64,000 nucleotides of DNA from Melolontha melolontha (Eukaryota > Arthropoda > Insecta > Coleoptera > Scarabaeidae): assembly GCA_935421215.2 (NCBI GenBank), contig OW285239.1, forward strand, positions 141,825,534-141,889,533, written 5' to 3'. The notes beneath the pieces were generated by a model. The model made no database searches. It saw nothing but the letters and a program-made list of their open reading frames with translations, and was not told the origin of the DNA. This document shows positions 34,208 to 45,659 of this stretch, piece after piece. How positions within the stretch are numbered: position 1 is the first letter of the stretch; each line of letters opens with the position of its first letter. Both the position numbers and the translations under genes were made by a program.

Positions 34208-35554
34208 ACGTGTGTACATTTGAAAAGTCAATCTAGGTTACTTTGAAATTATGATAGAATAAGACGCATATATATTAGTATGTGTTTGTTGTTCCGTAAA
34301 CGTAAATCCAAATAACATTTGATAATGTCAATCACAAATATCAATTAGTGCATAAAATAATCGTGGTCGATTCTGGTTTAAATAAATTGCTTCTCAGTTT
34401 TAAAATGGCTTTCACTTTAGAACATAAAATTTTTTTAGTCCAGGTTTATTTTCGAAGTGGTAATAAAATTGATGGTTTATGGGCTTATTCAGTTCAAGAT
34501 TGCATGGTAGAATTTCAAGTTGAGTTTCAACATTTTGTAATAGCTTATATACAATTTAAGAATACTTTGGATAGAATTTTAAAACTTTTTTCTGAAACTG
34601 GTAGTCTCTTAAGAAAATCAGGCAGCGGAGCAGTTAAGAAACGTACACCTCAAGTTGTCAATCGTGTTGAAGAAATAATGGAAAATGAACCACAAACATC
34701 TGTTTGACATTTGAGTCAACAAATACACCTTTCTGTTGGTACAAATCACAAGTTATTAAAAAAAGATATGCAACTTTATCCATACCGTGTCACAGCAGTA
34801 CAAGAATTGTCATCTTTACTGATGAAGCATGGTTTTATAAAACGGGATACCTAAATTCACAAAATACAAGAATTTGGAGTAGTGAAAATCCACATGTAAT
34901 TAATGAAGAATCGCTACATCCAGAGAAAATTGGTGTTTAGGCAGCGATAAGCCAAAGGCGAATCATTGGACCAATATTTCTTCAGGGAACGTTAACTGCT
35001 CAAAGGTACTGTACGGAAATTTTACAACCATTTGTCAATCAGTGGCATGATGATGAACTTCAAAATGCATATTTCCAACAAGACGGAGCACCTTGTCACT
35101 GTACTGCAGAATCTTTGGATTATTTAAGAGAATTTTTTGATGAGCGTATAATTAGTCGAAATACTGAAATTGCCTGGCCTGCACGTTCATGCGATTTAAC
35201 ACCTTGCAACTTCTTTTTGTGGTCTTATCTAAAAAATAACATATTTCGAACACCTATATTGAATTTGAATGATATGCTACAGAGAATCGAACAGTAACAA
35301 TCCAGTAATGTTGCAGAATATCATCAGAAATTTTGAACGGAGGATTTTAAAGTGCATTGATCTTGAAGGACAACATTTTCAACATTTGTTATAGTTTTCA
35401 ATAAATACCTATTATTTGTTATTTATTTGTATGTATGAAACTGTCAAAATATACGACTTCGTAGGTTAAGTAGTAAATTATAATTTACGACATACTTCAA
35501 AATGTTCTGAGTAAATCACATGCTGCTAGATTGACTTTTCAAATGAACACTTGT
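34208..35554 (+). mobile_element. Family A DD41D element, copy A2
   Basis: Ends CATTTGAAAAGTCAATCTAG and CTAGATTGACTTTTCAAATG with TA on both sides (34206-34207, 35555-35556). 1347 bp. Inserted in LINE L2. Confidence 0.9.
34405..35394 (+). pseudogene. Family A transposase, copy A2
   Basis: Begins MAFTLEHKIFLVQVYFRSGN. The N-terminal DNA-binding region includes SVQDCMVEFQVEFQH and, after a stop at 34705, LSQQIHLSVGTNHKLLKKDM. About 100 bp are missing after VTAVQEL, up to the first catalytic block (FTDEAWFYKTGYLNSQNTRI). A stop replaces the Trp of IGVW. FFQGTLTAQ, YFQQDGAPCHCTAES and CDLTPCNFFLW follow, so the third catalytic Asp is changed to Asn. Ends GQHFQHLL. Non-functional. Confidence 0.85.
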
Positions 35555-35556
35555 TA

Positions 35557-35870
35557 TAAGTCGGTAAGAAGAGTCTTTGAAGCAAGAAGATACAAGCGAA
35601 GAACGAAAGGAAGACCACGAAAAACGTGGAGTGATGTCGTTAGAAGTGCGGCTATGGAAAGGGGTATTGAATGGAGTGAAGTGAGACACAGGGTGCAAAA
35701 CAGAACAAAATGGTAGGAGATATGAAACTGATGTTCTGACTCAGCTCCATACAGCTTAACACCTTTAGGAATAAGTAAAGTAAGTATATACAGAGATGCA
35801 AGTAGCTGCAACCGAAATTGTCCAAAATTGTTCAAAGCAGTCTCAGCCGTGCAGCAGCTGACATCATATG
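35557..35870 (+). pseudogene. LINE L2, 3' portion
   Basis: KSVRRVFEARRYKRRTKG, RPRKTWSDVVRSAAMERGIE, SEVRHRVQNRTKW, then a 3' tail with TAAGTAAAGTAAGTATATA and the 75-bp segment also found at 33361-33435. Continues L2 across A2. Confidence 0.8.
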
Positions 35871-37949
35871 TCATTAAGAATCGCTACTCTTTGAAAAGTA
35901 TATGAATTTTTACTTTTAGCATCTTTCTACATAATCATGTTACATTTTATCGAGGGTGTGAATTATATGTTTATTTCGCTACTCAAAATGACTAGTTATG
36001 TCTTTTACCACATATCCACTAACAAAAATTTGTAAGTTGTTTTCAAAACTAGTTACCATATGATTTGAAAAAAGAAAATACGTTTAAAATTTATATGTTA
36101 ATGACTGTGATGCAATCGCACAATAATTACTATATTTTATTATGCTTATCTTAACAAGATTAATAAAATATCTTTCATCAGTTAATAAATACTTATATCA
36201 ACGAGTGTTTTTGCAACGATTTAATTGAATAAATGTGAATAAATAATTAAATTTGTAATTGCTATTATTAACAGCACGCTAATAGGTAATTTATTTATTA
36301 AACTTCTTTTTGAATATTAACATGCTTTTATTATTAGTGTTTATATTTGTATGGATTTCTTTATTCCTATTACACTAATAAAGTAAAACAATAAGAAATC
36401 GCATGAGTATTTTCGAACCCTTCTCGAGTTCTGAAATATCCAAGAAACTATTCTAAGAATTTTGCATGTGTAAAATTTATTTTGCTCGAATTTTCGACAT
36501 ATAATATAATTTAGACGTGGAATGCACTAAACAGAAGCGTCACGTCGCCATCCTGTCGTTCTCAAGTACGAACCGTTGTAACGACAGAATTAAATATGAC
36601 TATTTGTTGTTACTTCCTAAGTATTTTCAAAATAACTTTATGTTGGATTTATCAAATTAATCTAAAAATCTGGTATGTCGTGTTACATCAAAATAGTCAC
36701 ATAGAGGACATTGTGTTAATGTTAATACTGCATTAGTTTTAGAAAAAAGGAGGACAACCTATAAGATTCTGTGAATATTAAAAGGAAAGAATTAACATTC
36801 TTACAAACAATAAATTAACTTTTTAATATAATTATACCTAACTTTGTGTAAAAAAATCAGAAAAATATTGGAATTGTCTTTTTAATACGAGAAATGTGTT
36901 AAATTCGTCTACATAAAATGTTAAACAAAAGATTGGCATTATCTTTTTTTTTGGAATTTATTTATTCAATATCCAACAGATGTACCGACATGTTGTGGAT
37001 AATAAATAAACTTATTATAAAATTTTTAAAACCAGAAACGTTGAAACCGAGAGAAAATTCTTCGATGTAAAAGAGAATTGATATTCCATAGAATAATGAC
37101 TGGACACTAATGACCAGTATATAAAGCCAGGTTTACAAAGCACGAGACCTCTTGTCTACATTTTTCTTTCGACTGTATTTTGTAGTTTAGCGTTTCGATA
37201 AACAATGGAACCACAGAATAAAATGAAAAAATACAAAAAAACTTAATTCTTTATGATTTTTTTTTTGTTTGTATTTGTAGACTAGTAGGTTGTGTTTAAG
37301 TTTCCTTCGTGGTTTGGCACTTGCCTGTAATAGATTAATTCTGCTATTGCATATATTATAATTTTATTGTATTTATAAAATGTCTGAAGATAAAAAAGGG
37401 AACGTTCCAGAAATAATAACTATTTGTATAAGGTTTGAAATTATTTTCAATAATATTAAAACGTATTGAAATGTCTGTTTCTTTAAACGAAATCTTGCTT
37501 TAAATTCATCATTTGAATACATTTCGAATGGATCGGTCCCTTTGCAAAACACTCTTGGCAGACGGCAACATCGTAGACGTTGACGACATTCACACGGTTA
37601 ATTTTCATCGTCTGATAATTCAGACTGAAACTGATGAAACCGATAAATCTGACATTATTATAATTCAAGTTATCAAACACATAAAATATAAACTTTTAAA
37701 AGTAAGGTTATGTTTATTTGAAGCACAGTGGAGCAAACAGCTGATCGCATTTAACCAATGATACTCACGTGAGTAGAAAAAACGGGACACTGTTTCTGCG
37801 TGGGTCTAAATTGTGACTACTTAAGTGGCTATCTTTACTCATAATAGTAAGTCAGGAATTGTCAAAAATGTGTGTATCATTGACATTTATTTTTTCACTT
37901 TTAAAATATATATAAATAAAAATTACTTAAAAACGATAGAGAAAGAATA
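35871..37949. other. AT-rich stretch without recognised genes
   Basis: Short ORFs near 37381 (MSEDKKGNVPEIITICI) and 37513-37761 have no recognised motif. No repeat structure was seen. This is the longest transposon-poor stretch of the window. Confidence 0.45.
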
Positions 37950-38489
37950 TAATTAACAATTAGTATTTCGTCATTTCACCGTTATTATTTATAACTGCAT
38001 CTAATCTTGTAGGCATTGAAGCGACAATATGTTGTACAACATTTATAAGAATTTGATGCCAAGCATTTTGAACAATCTTCCAAAATTTTTCCTGGATAGC
38101 AGCTCTCTCTCATTAATCCCCATATATTTTCAATGGGATTTAGATGTAGACTGTAGGGCGGGAAATCTCAAGTTAAAATGTCAGTCTCTTATAACCATTG
38201 TGTTACAAGATGAGACAGGAAATTATGTTGTTCTTATAGCTTCCTTTAATGTTTTGAAAGGGTTGTGCCTAATCTCAGTAACTAATATTTCGTCTTCTTG
38301 CGGATTTAAAATTTTGTTATGGCCGGAACCTATTTTTCGATTTGAATTATACTCTTCCCTCTATTTTCTATATATTCTTGCGGCTGAACTTTTACAAATA
38401 TTAGATTGAACCGATACAGTTCTTAATGATTTCCCATTTTCCAAACTACTTACAAGTAAGGCTTTATCAGTTTTCGAAAGATGCGGCAT
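37950..38489 (-). pseudogene. Tc1-like transposase, internally deleted
   Basis: ATG at 38489 (MPHLSKTDKALLVSSLENGK) opens a Tc1 helix-turn-helix, followed by KIGSGHNKILNPQEDEILV. The sequence then jumps to the C-terminal end: HLNPIENIWGLM, with the catalytic Glu of DD34E, and VQHIVASMPTRLDAVINNNG ending EMTKY. The central part with both Asp residues is missing. Frameshifts near 38400 and 38110. Confidence 0.75.
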
Positions 38490-38574
38490 TTTCAATTTTG
38501 AATTAGCAACTTACAGCATTTTCGATTAGATTTTTCCTTAAAGTATTACATAATAATGCATATTGTATAAATGT

Positions 38575-38760
38575 TGAACATTTTGGACGTCCTGATCCTA
38601 TTTTTCTTTTTAAAGTGCCATCGCGTCTCTATTTTTTATAAATTCATATAGTAGTTCGTTCGTATACATTAAATTCCTGCGCAACTACAGTAAAAGAATG
38701 ACCACTTTCAATTTTAGCGATAAGTTGCGCACGTTGGATCTCATTTTCAAAATTAAACAG
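38575..38760 (-). pseudogene. Second Tc1-like N-terminal fragment
   Basis: ENEIQRAQLIAKIESGHSFT, VVAQEFNVYERTTI, RRDGTLKRKIGSGRPK: a Tc1 paired-like DNA-binding segment divergent from the one at 38489. It lies 90 bp upstream of it in the same orientation. No DDE part. Confidence 0.65.
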
Positions 38761-38814
38761 GATAAAATGTTAATTTCAATGGCTTAAATAATGTGACTCA
38801 AAAAGACAGTAATG

Positions 38815-38921
38815 AGAGCTGAGGATGTTTGCGGTATAACCATGGTTATATCATGTAACCATAGTAAATTACTATGGTTACATGATATAACCATGGTTAT
38901 ACCGCAAACATCCTCAGCTCT
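38815..38921. repeat. Perfect 107-bp palindrome
   Basis: Two 53-bp arms are exact reverse complements around A38868. Outer end AGAGCTGAGGATGTTTGCGG. The arms also contain the sub-palindrome ATAACCATGGTTAT. No spacer beyond one base. Confidence 0.95.
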
Positions 38922-39153
38922 AGAATGAGTGACAATTCATATAACGAGCCGTCGAAAAAATTCATAATTGGAGTAGGCTGTGAAATTGGGTTGGTACTTT
39001 AGCCACTTCCACATAATGACACATTACTTGATGCTTGACAGTTTCATTTGGTTTCATTGTAAAAAAAGGTTATGGCATTGAAATGAGACTACAACAAAAA
39101 AGAAAACAAATAATTTATTTAATATCGAAATCATAATCAAAATTTACATATAG

Positions 39154-39812
39154 CTACAGAACTTGTTGAAAATGTTGTCCATTTACATCTAAACACAAAC
39201 CAACTCTTCTCCGCAATCCAGCAAAAACTTTATACAGCATTTACGGTGAGTTGTTGATCTCTTCACACTTTTCTGTTATGCGAATTCTCAGTTGTACCAG
39301 ATTATGAATTGGCGTTGAATAAATCGAATTTTTTATGTATGGCCATACGAAAAAATCACATATGTTTAAATCGCAAGAACTAGTTGGATATGGGATTTCA
39401 GTGTTCCTGCTTATTATTCTGTTATCAAAAAATTCTCTGAGATATTGAAGTGTTTCTCTGGTCGTATGTGCTGTTGTACCATCTTGTTGAAAATACCCAT
39501 TTTGTAATTCCTCATCATCCAGTTGATTTATGAATGAGCCGAGTATCTCATTGCGATATCGTGCAGCAGTAAGTGTACCTTAAAAAAAATGTGACCCACC
39601 AATCTTCTTCGACATATTCCAACCCAAACACCAACTTTTTGGGGATGCAATGTTTTTTCAACCAAAAAATGAAAATTTTCGGATGACCAACACCTCATAT
39701 TCTGTGAATTAACATATCCAGAAAGATAAAACCAGTCCTCATCCGTTAAAAAAACTGTGTTAAGGATATCCTGACTGTGTAGATTATTTTGAAACCATTG
39801 GCAAAATTCCAC
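39154..39812 (-). pseudogene. Family J DD41D-type transposase, N-terminus missing
   Basis: Minus strand from 39812: MEFCQWFQNN, VFLTDEDWFYLSGYVNSQNM, GVWVGICRRRLVGHIFF. A frameshift near 39570 leads to NGYFQQDGTTAHTTRETLQY and CDLNICDFFVWPY, ending NGQHFQQVL. All three Asp are present, with 41 residues between the last two. The DNA-binding region and both termini were not found. Confidence 0.8.
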
Positions 39813-40226
39813 TCGTCTTTTTTTTTAATGAAGTCATAGCCAAACTATGAGTGCCATTTGAGAAAACAAAACTTTGTGTCATGACTTAAAAATAGCAAGT
39901 CCGATAAAAAAAATTAATTAATGCAAGTTAATAGAGGGTATAGCTACCTTAAAATTTTTCCTGTTCAACTTTTCTCTAAATTTAATAATAAAGTAAGTAG
40001 ACAAGATTAAAGAAAAGGAAGAAATTTAGTTTATTGCAAATATCTAGTAAGCTGTGAACTTTTGCTGAAGTACAACAGCAGCACTAAGTCAAGCTTGTAA
40101 AACTGCAATCCTCCAAACCTCTATCTATTGTAGTTTCCGAGATTACCATACAAAAAAATTTAAAAAACCGATGTATATATATATATATATATAATTGAAA
40201 CGAAATTATTGACCGTGATATATTAT
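39813..40226. other. Spacer with short (TA)n
   Basis: No gene recognised. A short TA repeat lies at 40172-40192. Confidence 0.5.
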
Positions 40227-40585
40227 AAAAAATTAATTTAAATTTGGGTAAGCGGTCTGTCAATTAAAAAAACTCCTTTATTAAATAACCCTATATTTCG
40301 CAACAGAATTTGTTGCTTCTTCTTCTTAAGGCTTGTTTCTATAGTTACTGAATTTTTTAAATCTAATCATTTTTATTTTTTGTACGTCAATTTTATTATT
40401 TTTCAACTCTACATTTTGTAAGTATTTTTACTACTGTTTTATACTCTTATTTATTTTTTGCTATTTTTCTCATTAATCTTGTAGTTTCCCCAGAAGAAGC
40501 AACAAATTCTGTTGCGAAATATAGGGTTATTTAATAAAGGAGTTTTTTTAATTGACAGACCGCTTACCCGAATTTAAATTAATTT

Positions 40586-40587
<2 letters not shown>
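40227..40587. repeat. Inverted repeat with hammerhead-like core
   Basis: Arms of about 95 bp: AATTAATTTAAATTTGGGTA...GCTTCTTCTT (left) and AGAAGAAGCAAC...TTTAAATTAATTTT (right). A 165-bp AT-rich spacer separates them. Each arm has AGAAGAAGCAACAAATT...TTGCGAAATA. (TA)n on both sides. Confidence 0.85.

Positions 40588-40629
<42 letters not shown>
40588..40629. repeat. (TA)n microsatellite
   Basis: About 20 TA units between the inverted repeat and repeat R copy b. Confidence 0.95.
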
Positions 40630-40631
<2 letters not shown>

Positions 40632-42229
40632 ATAAAGATATAAGCTCCGCCGATGTAAAGAAACGCCACCACGTTCGAGTGACAAATTAAATAAGTTTAT
40701 GAGCTGAGAAATAATAATAACAGAATATTAAGTAATTAAATAGTGAATAAATTGTACTTTAGCTGTTAAGATGTATTGGGCGCCTTATTTAATATGAACA
40801 GGTAAAGTTAGATTACCAGCCAATAGTACGTAGTATCTCTGATTACGACTAGATGTCGGTAGAGCATGACCAAGATACTAAATAAATTTGACTCTTACTT
40901 AGGCTCATCGTCGGTGGTATTATACTCCTATAAAACTGAAAGAAAATTAATTAATAATATCAAAAAGATATTTCTAGCTACGCATTGATAAATAAAAGAA
41001 CTTCTTTAAAATAATAAGTATAACATATTTATTTAACGCAAGGTATCTGTTTACAGTAATAAATAACTTGACTAACGGCAAAACAAGGAATTAGAATTAT
41101 ATGCACGTGTAAAATTATAGTTATGTAACTAGTGAAATGAGAAAATAAAGTTTGTTTTAATATAAATAAATAAACACTGTTATGGTAAGTACAACAAATT
41201 CTTAATAGGTAATGTTCTTTTCATAAATTTTATCAAAATAGTGATATATTTAACAGTAAAATCAAGATGTAATTATTTAGTAATTTTTTATTGGGTAAGA
41301 AAAAGTTATTGATTAGGCTTTTACAAAAGGAATTAAATTAAAGTAACCTGTTTCGGCTAATCAGGATATTCATCTGAACAGGATCAAGAGAGGTATTCTT
41401 AGGTTAAATGAGGCAGGTATGTAGAAGCTTATTCTTATATGTAGCTATCGGGTCGACGCTCTGCGGCCAAAAGATGCTTTCGTAGTTTTCATGCCGGTGT
41501 CGGATCTTGTTCTCGTAAAAAGTGTTTCAAATGTTGCGTCGGTATTAATTACACCTTTTCTATATATTTTTATTCTTTTAACACTAGTATTTCAATATTT
41601 AATTAAATAATAAATAATTTAATAGAACGGAGTATAACTTTTTTAGGCAACTCGTGTAAAAATTCTGCACCCACGCTAACTGTCAATTATTTCTTTTTCA
41701 AAGCCTTATTAGAAATTAAAAATTGTCTTGATTTGTACTTTTACAATTATTTATAATAATCAAAATGTAGACAAAATGTTAATTTAGACAGGAAGACAAA
41801 ATTATAATATTAATTAACAAATAGATATGACTGGCTTTTTGATGTTAGGTTATGTTATAATTTCCAATACAAATATAACCTGTTCGCGGGTTTTTCTTAT
41901 GATTTGAAAAGTGGGCGTGTTCAATTAGTATCGATATAAAATTCAAATGTAAATAAATTAACTATCTTTTTTAATTTCGCGTAATTGACTTGAATGACAA
42001 AAATGAAAATTAAAAATATGAAAAGTAAATTTTGAAATAAATCTAATTTAATCTGAAATATACGAAGTTGTCGTGATATGAGTATATTAACATTTCGACA
42101 ATAATTTTACAAGTTGTGTCCACCACATGTAACTATTCAATTGAGTGTTTCTCTTGTGCTAATTCTTACCCTTTCATTTACAGATAACTGGAATAACCGA
42201 GCTGTTTGTATCATAACAATATGTATATA
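40630..42229. repeat. 1.6-kb non-coding repeat R, copy b
   Basis: Co-linear with copy a (18657-20262) apart from small indels, for example near 40690. Begins CGCCGATGTAAAGAAACGCC and ends GTTTGTATCATAACAATATG. A mariner-type element inserted at its right-hand TA stretch. Confidence 0.85.
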
Positions 42230-42231
42230 TA

Positions 42232-43922
42232 CAGGGTGAGTCGTGAGGAATCGACCAAACTCAAGGAGTGTATTCTGCTGGTGAAAGTAATGTCAAAAAA
42301 TTCAAATGTTGTTATCCGATTTGTATTTGTTTTCGAGTTATAGCGTAATTAAAAATGTAGATTTAGTATGACATGTTTATGTGTGTATTCGTAAAAACAG
42401 TGAAACCCCGGTAGCTATTCATTATAGGGAAGTCTTCCTAGCTGAAGCGCTACCTGTTAGTGGTTTTCCGAACTAGCGGTAGTGACATTGAAAGCAGTCG
42501 AGAAATAGTGTAGAGAGTTTTGTATGCCTAATGCGTCTAATGTCAGTACCTCTAGTACATCGTTGATAAAGTGAGGGCGCTGCCATCATAAAAAATGTTC
42601 CCTATACCTTGGAGTAAATTATAATATTGTGTTCGGGTATTGTGACATTGACTTGACGTTTGTACGAGTATAGTGTAACACACTAAAATGCCACACACAT
42701 ATTCTAATTTAGAATATGCTAATATGGTGTTTGTTTATGGATTTTGTGATGGGAATGCTATTGCTGCTGCTAATGAATATCGTCAACGGTTTCCACATCA
42801 CAGACATCCTAATAAAACTGTATTTATTAGTGTATTCAACACATTGTGCGCGACCGGAAAGCTTCCCAGTGTAAACATAATATCTGAACGAGGCAGTCGA
42901 CAACAATTACAAGAAGTAGAAGATATTCTGGATGTAGTAGAAGAAGACGCAACTACCAGCTCACTGAGAATTAGTATTCAATTGGGCATTCAACAAACAA
43001 GGGTGATAAAAACACTTCACGAGCATGACTTACGTCCGTACCATGTACAAAGAGTACAGCACCTATAACGAGATGATAATCGTAGACGTATGGAATTTTG
43101 TCGATGGATAAATGATAATCCTCGTTTTGTATCGCGTATACTGTTTACGGATGAAGCGACATTCACCCGTGACGGTATTAATAATTGTCATAACCAGTAT
43201 GTATGGTCAGACGAAAATCCACACGCAACAGTCGAAAGTAACTTTCAACATAAATTTTCGGTAAACATGTGGTGTGGTATGATCGATGGTTTTTTAATTG
43301 GTCCTTACATTTTTGAGAATCGCCTGACGGGGGACACCTATTTACATTTGTTAGAAAATGAACTGCACGGACTGCTAGAGGATGTTCCCATAAACATCAG
43401 AATCCAAATCTTCTACCAGCACGATGGAGCGCCTCCACATTACGCTCGTGCAGTTAGGCAACATTTGGCTGAAAGGTTTCCAGGGAGTTGGATTGGATGT
43501 GGTAGTCACATTGGTTGGCCTCCTAGGTCTCCAGACCTCACGCCACTCGATTATTGTTTATGGGGCTGGTTAAAAAATTAAATGTATCAAGTAAAAGTGG
43601 ACACTCGTGATGCACTAATTCAACGGATTATGAATGCTGCTGACAATATCAAACATCAACCTGACGCAATCAGGAACGCAACCAGCGCCCTTGGTAGACG
43701 ATGTAAAAAATGTTTTGAAATGAATGGCGGTATTTTTGAAAATATATTATAAAGAACGATAATACCAATAAAATAGAAAAACTTTGAAATTTGGTTTATT
43801 TTTAATTACGCTATAACTCGAAAACAAATAAAAATCGGATAGCAACATTTGAAACTCTTTACATTACTTTCATCTGTAGAATACACTCCTACAGTTTGGT
43901 CGATTCCTCACGACTCACCCTG
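42232..43922 (+). mobile_element. Family E DD41D element, nearly intact
   Basis: Ends CAGGGTGAGTCGTGAGGAAT and ATTCCTCACGACTCACCCTG are perfect for the first 30 bp. Inverted similarity extends about 130 bp inward (TTTTCGAGTTATAGCGTAAT on both sides). TA duplications at 42230-42231 and 43923-43924. 1691 bp. Inserted at the TA-rich end of repeat R copy b. Confidence 0.95.
42688..43752 (+). pseudogene. Family E transposase interrupted only by two in-frame stops
   Basis: One reading frame from ATG 42688 (MPHTYSNLEYANMVFVYGFC) to TAA at 43752, broken only by TAA at 43066-43068 and 43579-43581. Order: DUF4817-like region (residues about 5-60), second helix-turn-helix (SLRISIQLGIQQTRVIKTL), first Asp (ILFTDEATF), VNMWCGMIDGFLIGPYIF, second Asp (YQHDGAPPHYA), third Asp (SPDLTPLDYCLWG), ending NGGIFENIL. 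There are 41 residues between the last two Asp. The freshest member of its class in this window. Confidence 0.92.
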
Positions 43923-44951
43923 TATATATATATATATGTGTGTGTATGTGTGTGTGTAATAATTCACTTGGAAAGTTTCATACGTACTACAATGTAATAT
44001 CTTAAAATAATGTGTTATATAATTATATAATAGTAAAATAATTCATTAATTTTAAATTATAATATGTAGTCATTTGTTTAACAAGTAATGACGTAATTCT
44101 TGCTGCTTTTGTTTATGCTAAATAGAACTTCGCATGTGAGAATCTATTCAATACTAATGCTATCAGATTTATACGTAAATTATATTAAGTAAATCGATTA
44201 TAGTCTTTTTGAACTCGTTTCGATAAAATAAAAATTGTTACTAACTGGAAGAAATACAATGCTCAAGAGACACTATGGTAGTTCTTCATCCATGACCGCC
44301 TGCCGTCGTTATTTAATTCGATATCGGTCACAATTTTCGTTCTACAAAGAGTTTTCCGTGTAAAGATTATGGGTGCCTGCCGAAAATACTAGATTGTAAT
44401 CGGATTGCAATCAAAATGAGTTTAGTGTCTCAAAAATGGGATATTCATGAAAAATTTTATATTTACAGGCCACGTTTAGGTACTGAAGTTTAATTTGTTT
44501 CAGCAATAACCATAATAATCAATCTCAGAGTTAATGGTAGTTTGATCAAAATCGTTTCTTCTTATACTGCAATTGTATTTTATAAAATTAAATTACACGT
44601 TAGGTCATACTTGAATGTTTCTGTAAAATAATCGAAGTATTCGCCCAGCGTCACGTAAAGTTGTTTCAACCGCTATTAAAGATTACGAAATCGCAATTAA
44701 TCGTCAATAACCGTTTCAGTAACTGTAACATATTTTCGGTATGCACCCTACATCATTAAAATCAAAAGCGCGATAGTTAAATTCCTTTTAGCAGAAAGAT
44801 GCTGTATGTAATTTCAGAACCGCTATTCGTTTTTATTTTAAGTAGGAATAGAAAATTTGTAGATAAAACACTTTTTACAAAAAAATCACCGAGTAGATGT
44901 TGTTACAATGGCTTCCAAATATCAAAATATGACGTGTAAACGAGTTAAATA
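43923..44951. other. Spacer with (TA)n/(TG)n, otherwise featureless
   Basis: TATATATATATGTGTGTGTATG at 43923-43958, then AT-rich DNA with no recognised gene. Confidence 0.5.
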
Positions 44952-45659
44952 TCGTGCGTTCAAAAAGAATCTGGCTCTACTAGTGAGCCATGAGTTCTAA
45001 GTAAAATCAAAAAACATGTCGTAACTTTACTAATATGAATTTCTTAGATGACAGTTACATCTAAATGACAGACGACTTTAGAAAATTGCAAGGTGAACTG
45101 CTATAGATCGTTCCAACCTCCGTATTCAGTATACGTCTTATGGGAATTTGTTTCATGGTTGCCAAATCATCCAATCAGCTGTACATTACCATTTCCGGTT
45201 AATTATTTGACATTTCACGCGATCAAATCATAACCTTTATTTACGTTTTTTGACGTTGAAGGTGCAACATTATTGAGATTCATATGACATTTAGCTTATT
45301 ATTTTATTAAAGTAAGTAAATTTTAACAGAGTGCATAGCGAATTCGCTGCACGTAAAATTATAGGAAAGAATACTACAAGGAAAACAGCTGTATTTCAAT
45401 ATTTATTAACAACACTACACACATTTCTAAACAATATACATGAACGAGATCTATGCAACCTACAGTGAATATTTACTTCGAAATTGGGGTGTTATGCAAT
45501 TTATTAAATTAAAAACGATGATGATCTTTTAACAAATAATAGTTTCCTGTAATTAGTAGTAGTAAACTGTAATTACATTTATAACGGGTGTTCAGAAACA
45601 TTCGAAGTCAAGTGGGCTCTGAACAAAAAATCGTATATCTTTATATCTTTACTTAAGTA

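Noticed and set aside
37381..37761. Possible first exon of a host gene (MSEDKKGNV...) and a neighbouring 82-codon ORF
   Set aside because: Short, without a recognised domain. The candidate splice donor after the first segment is weak, and no downstream exon was found.
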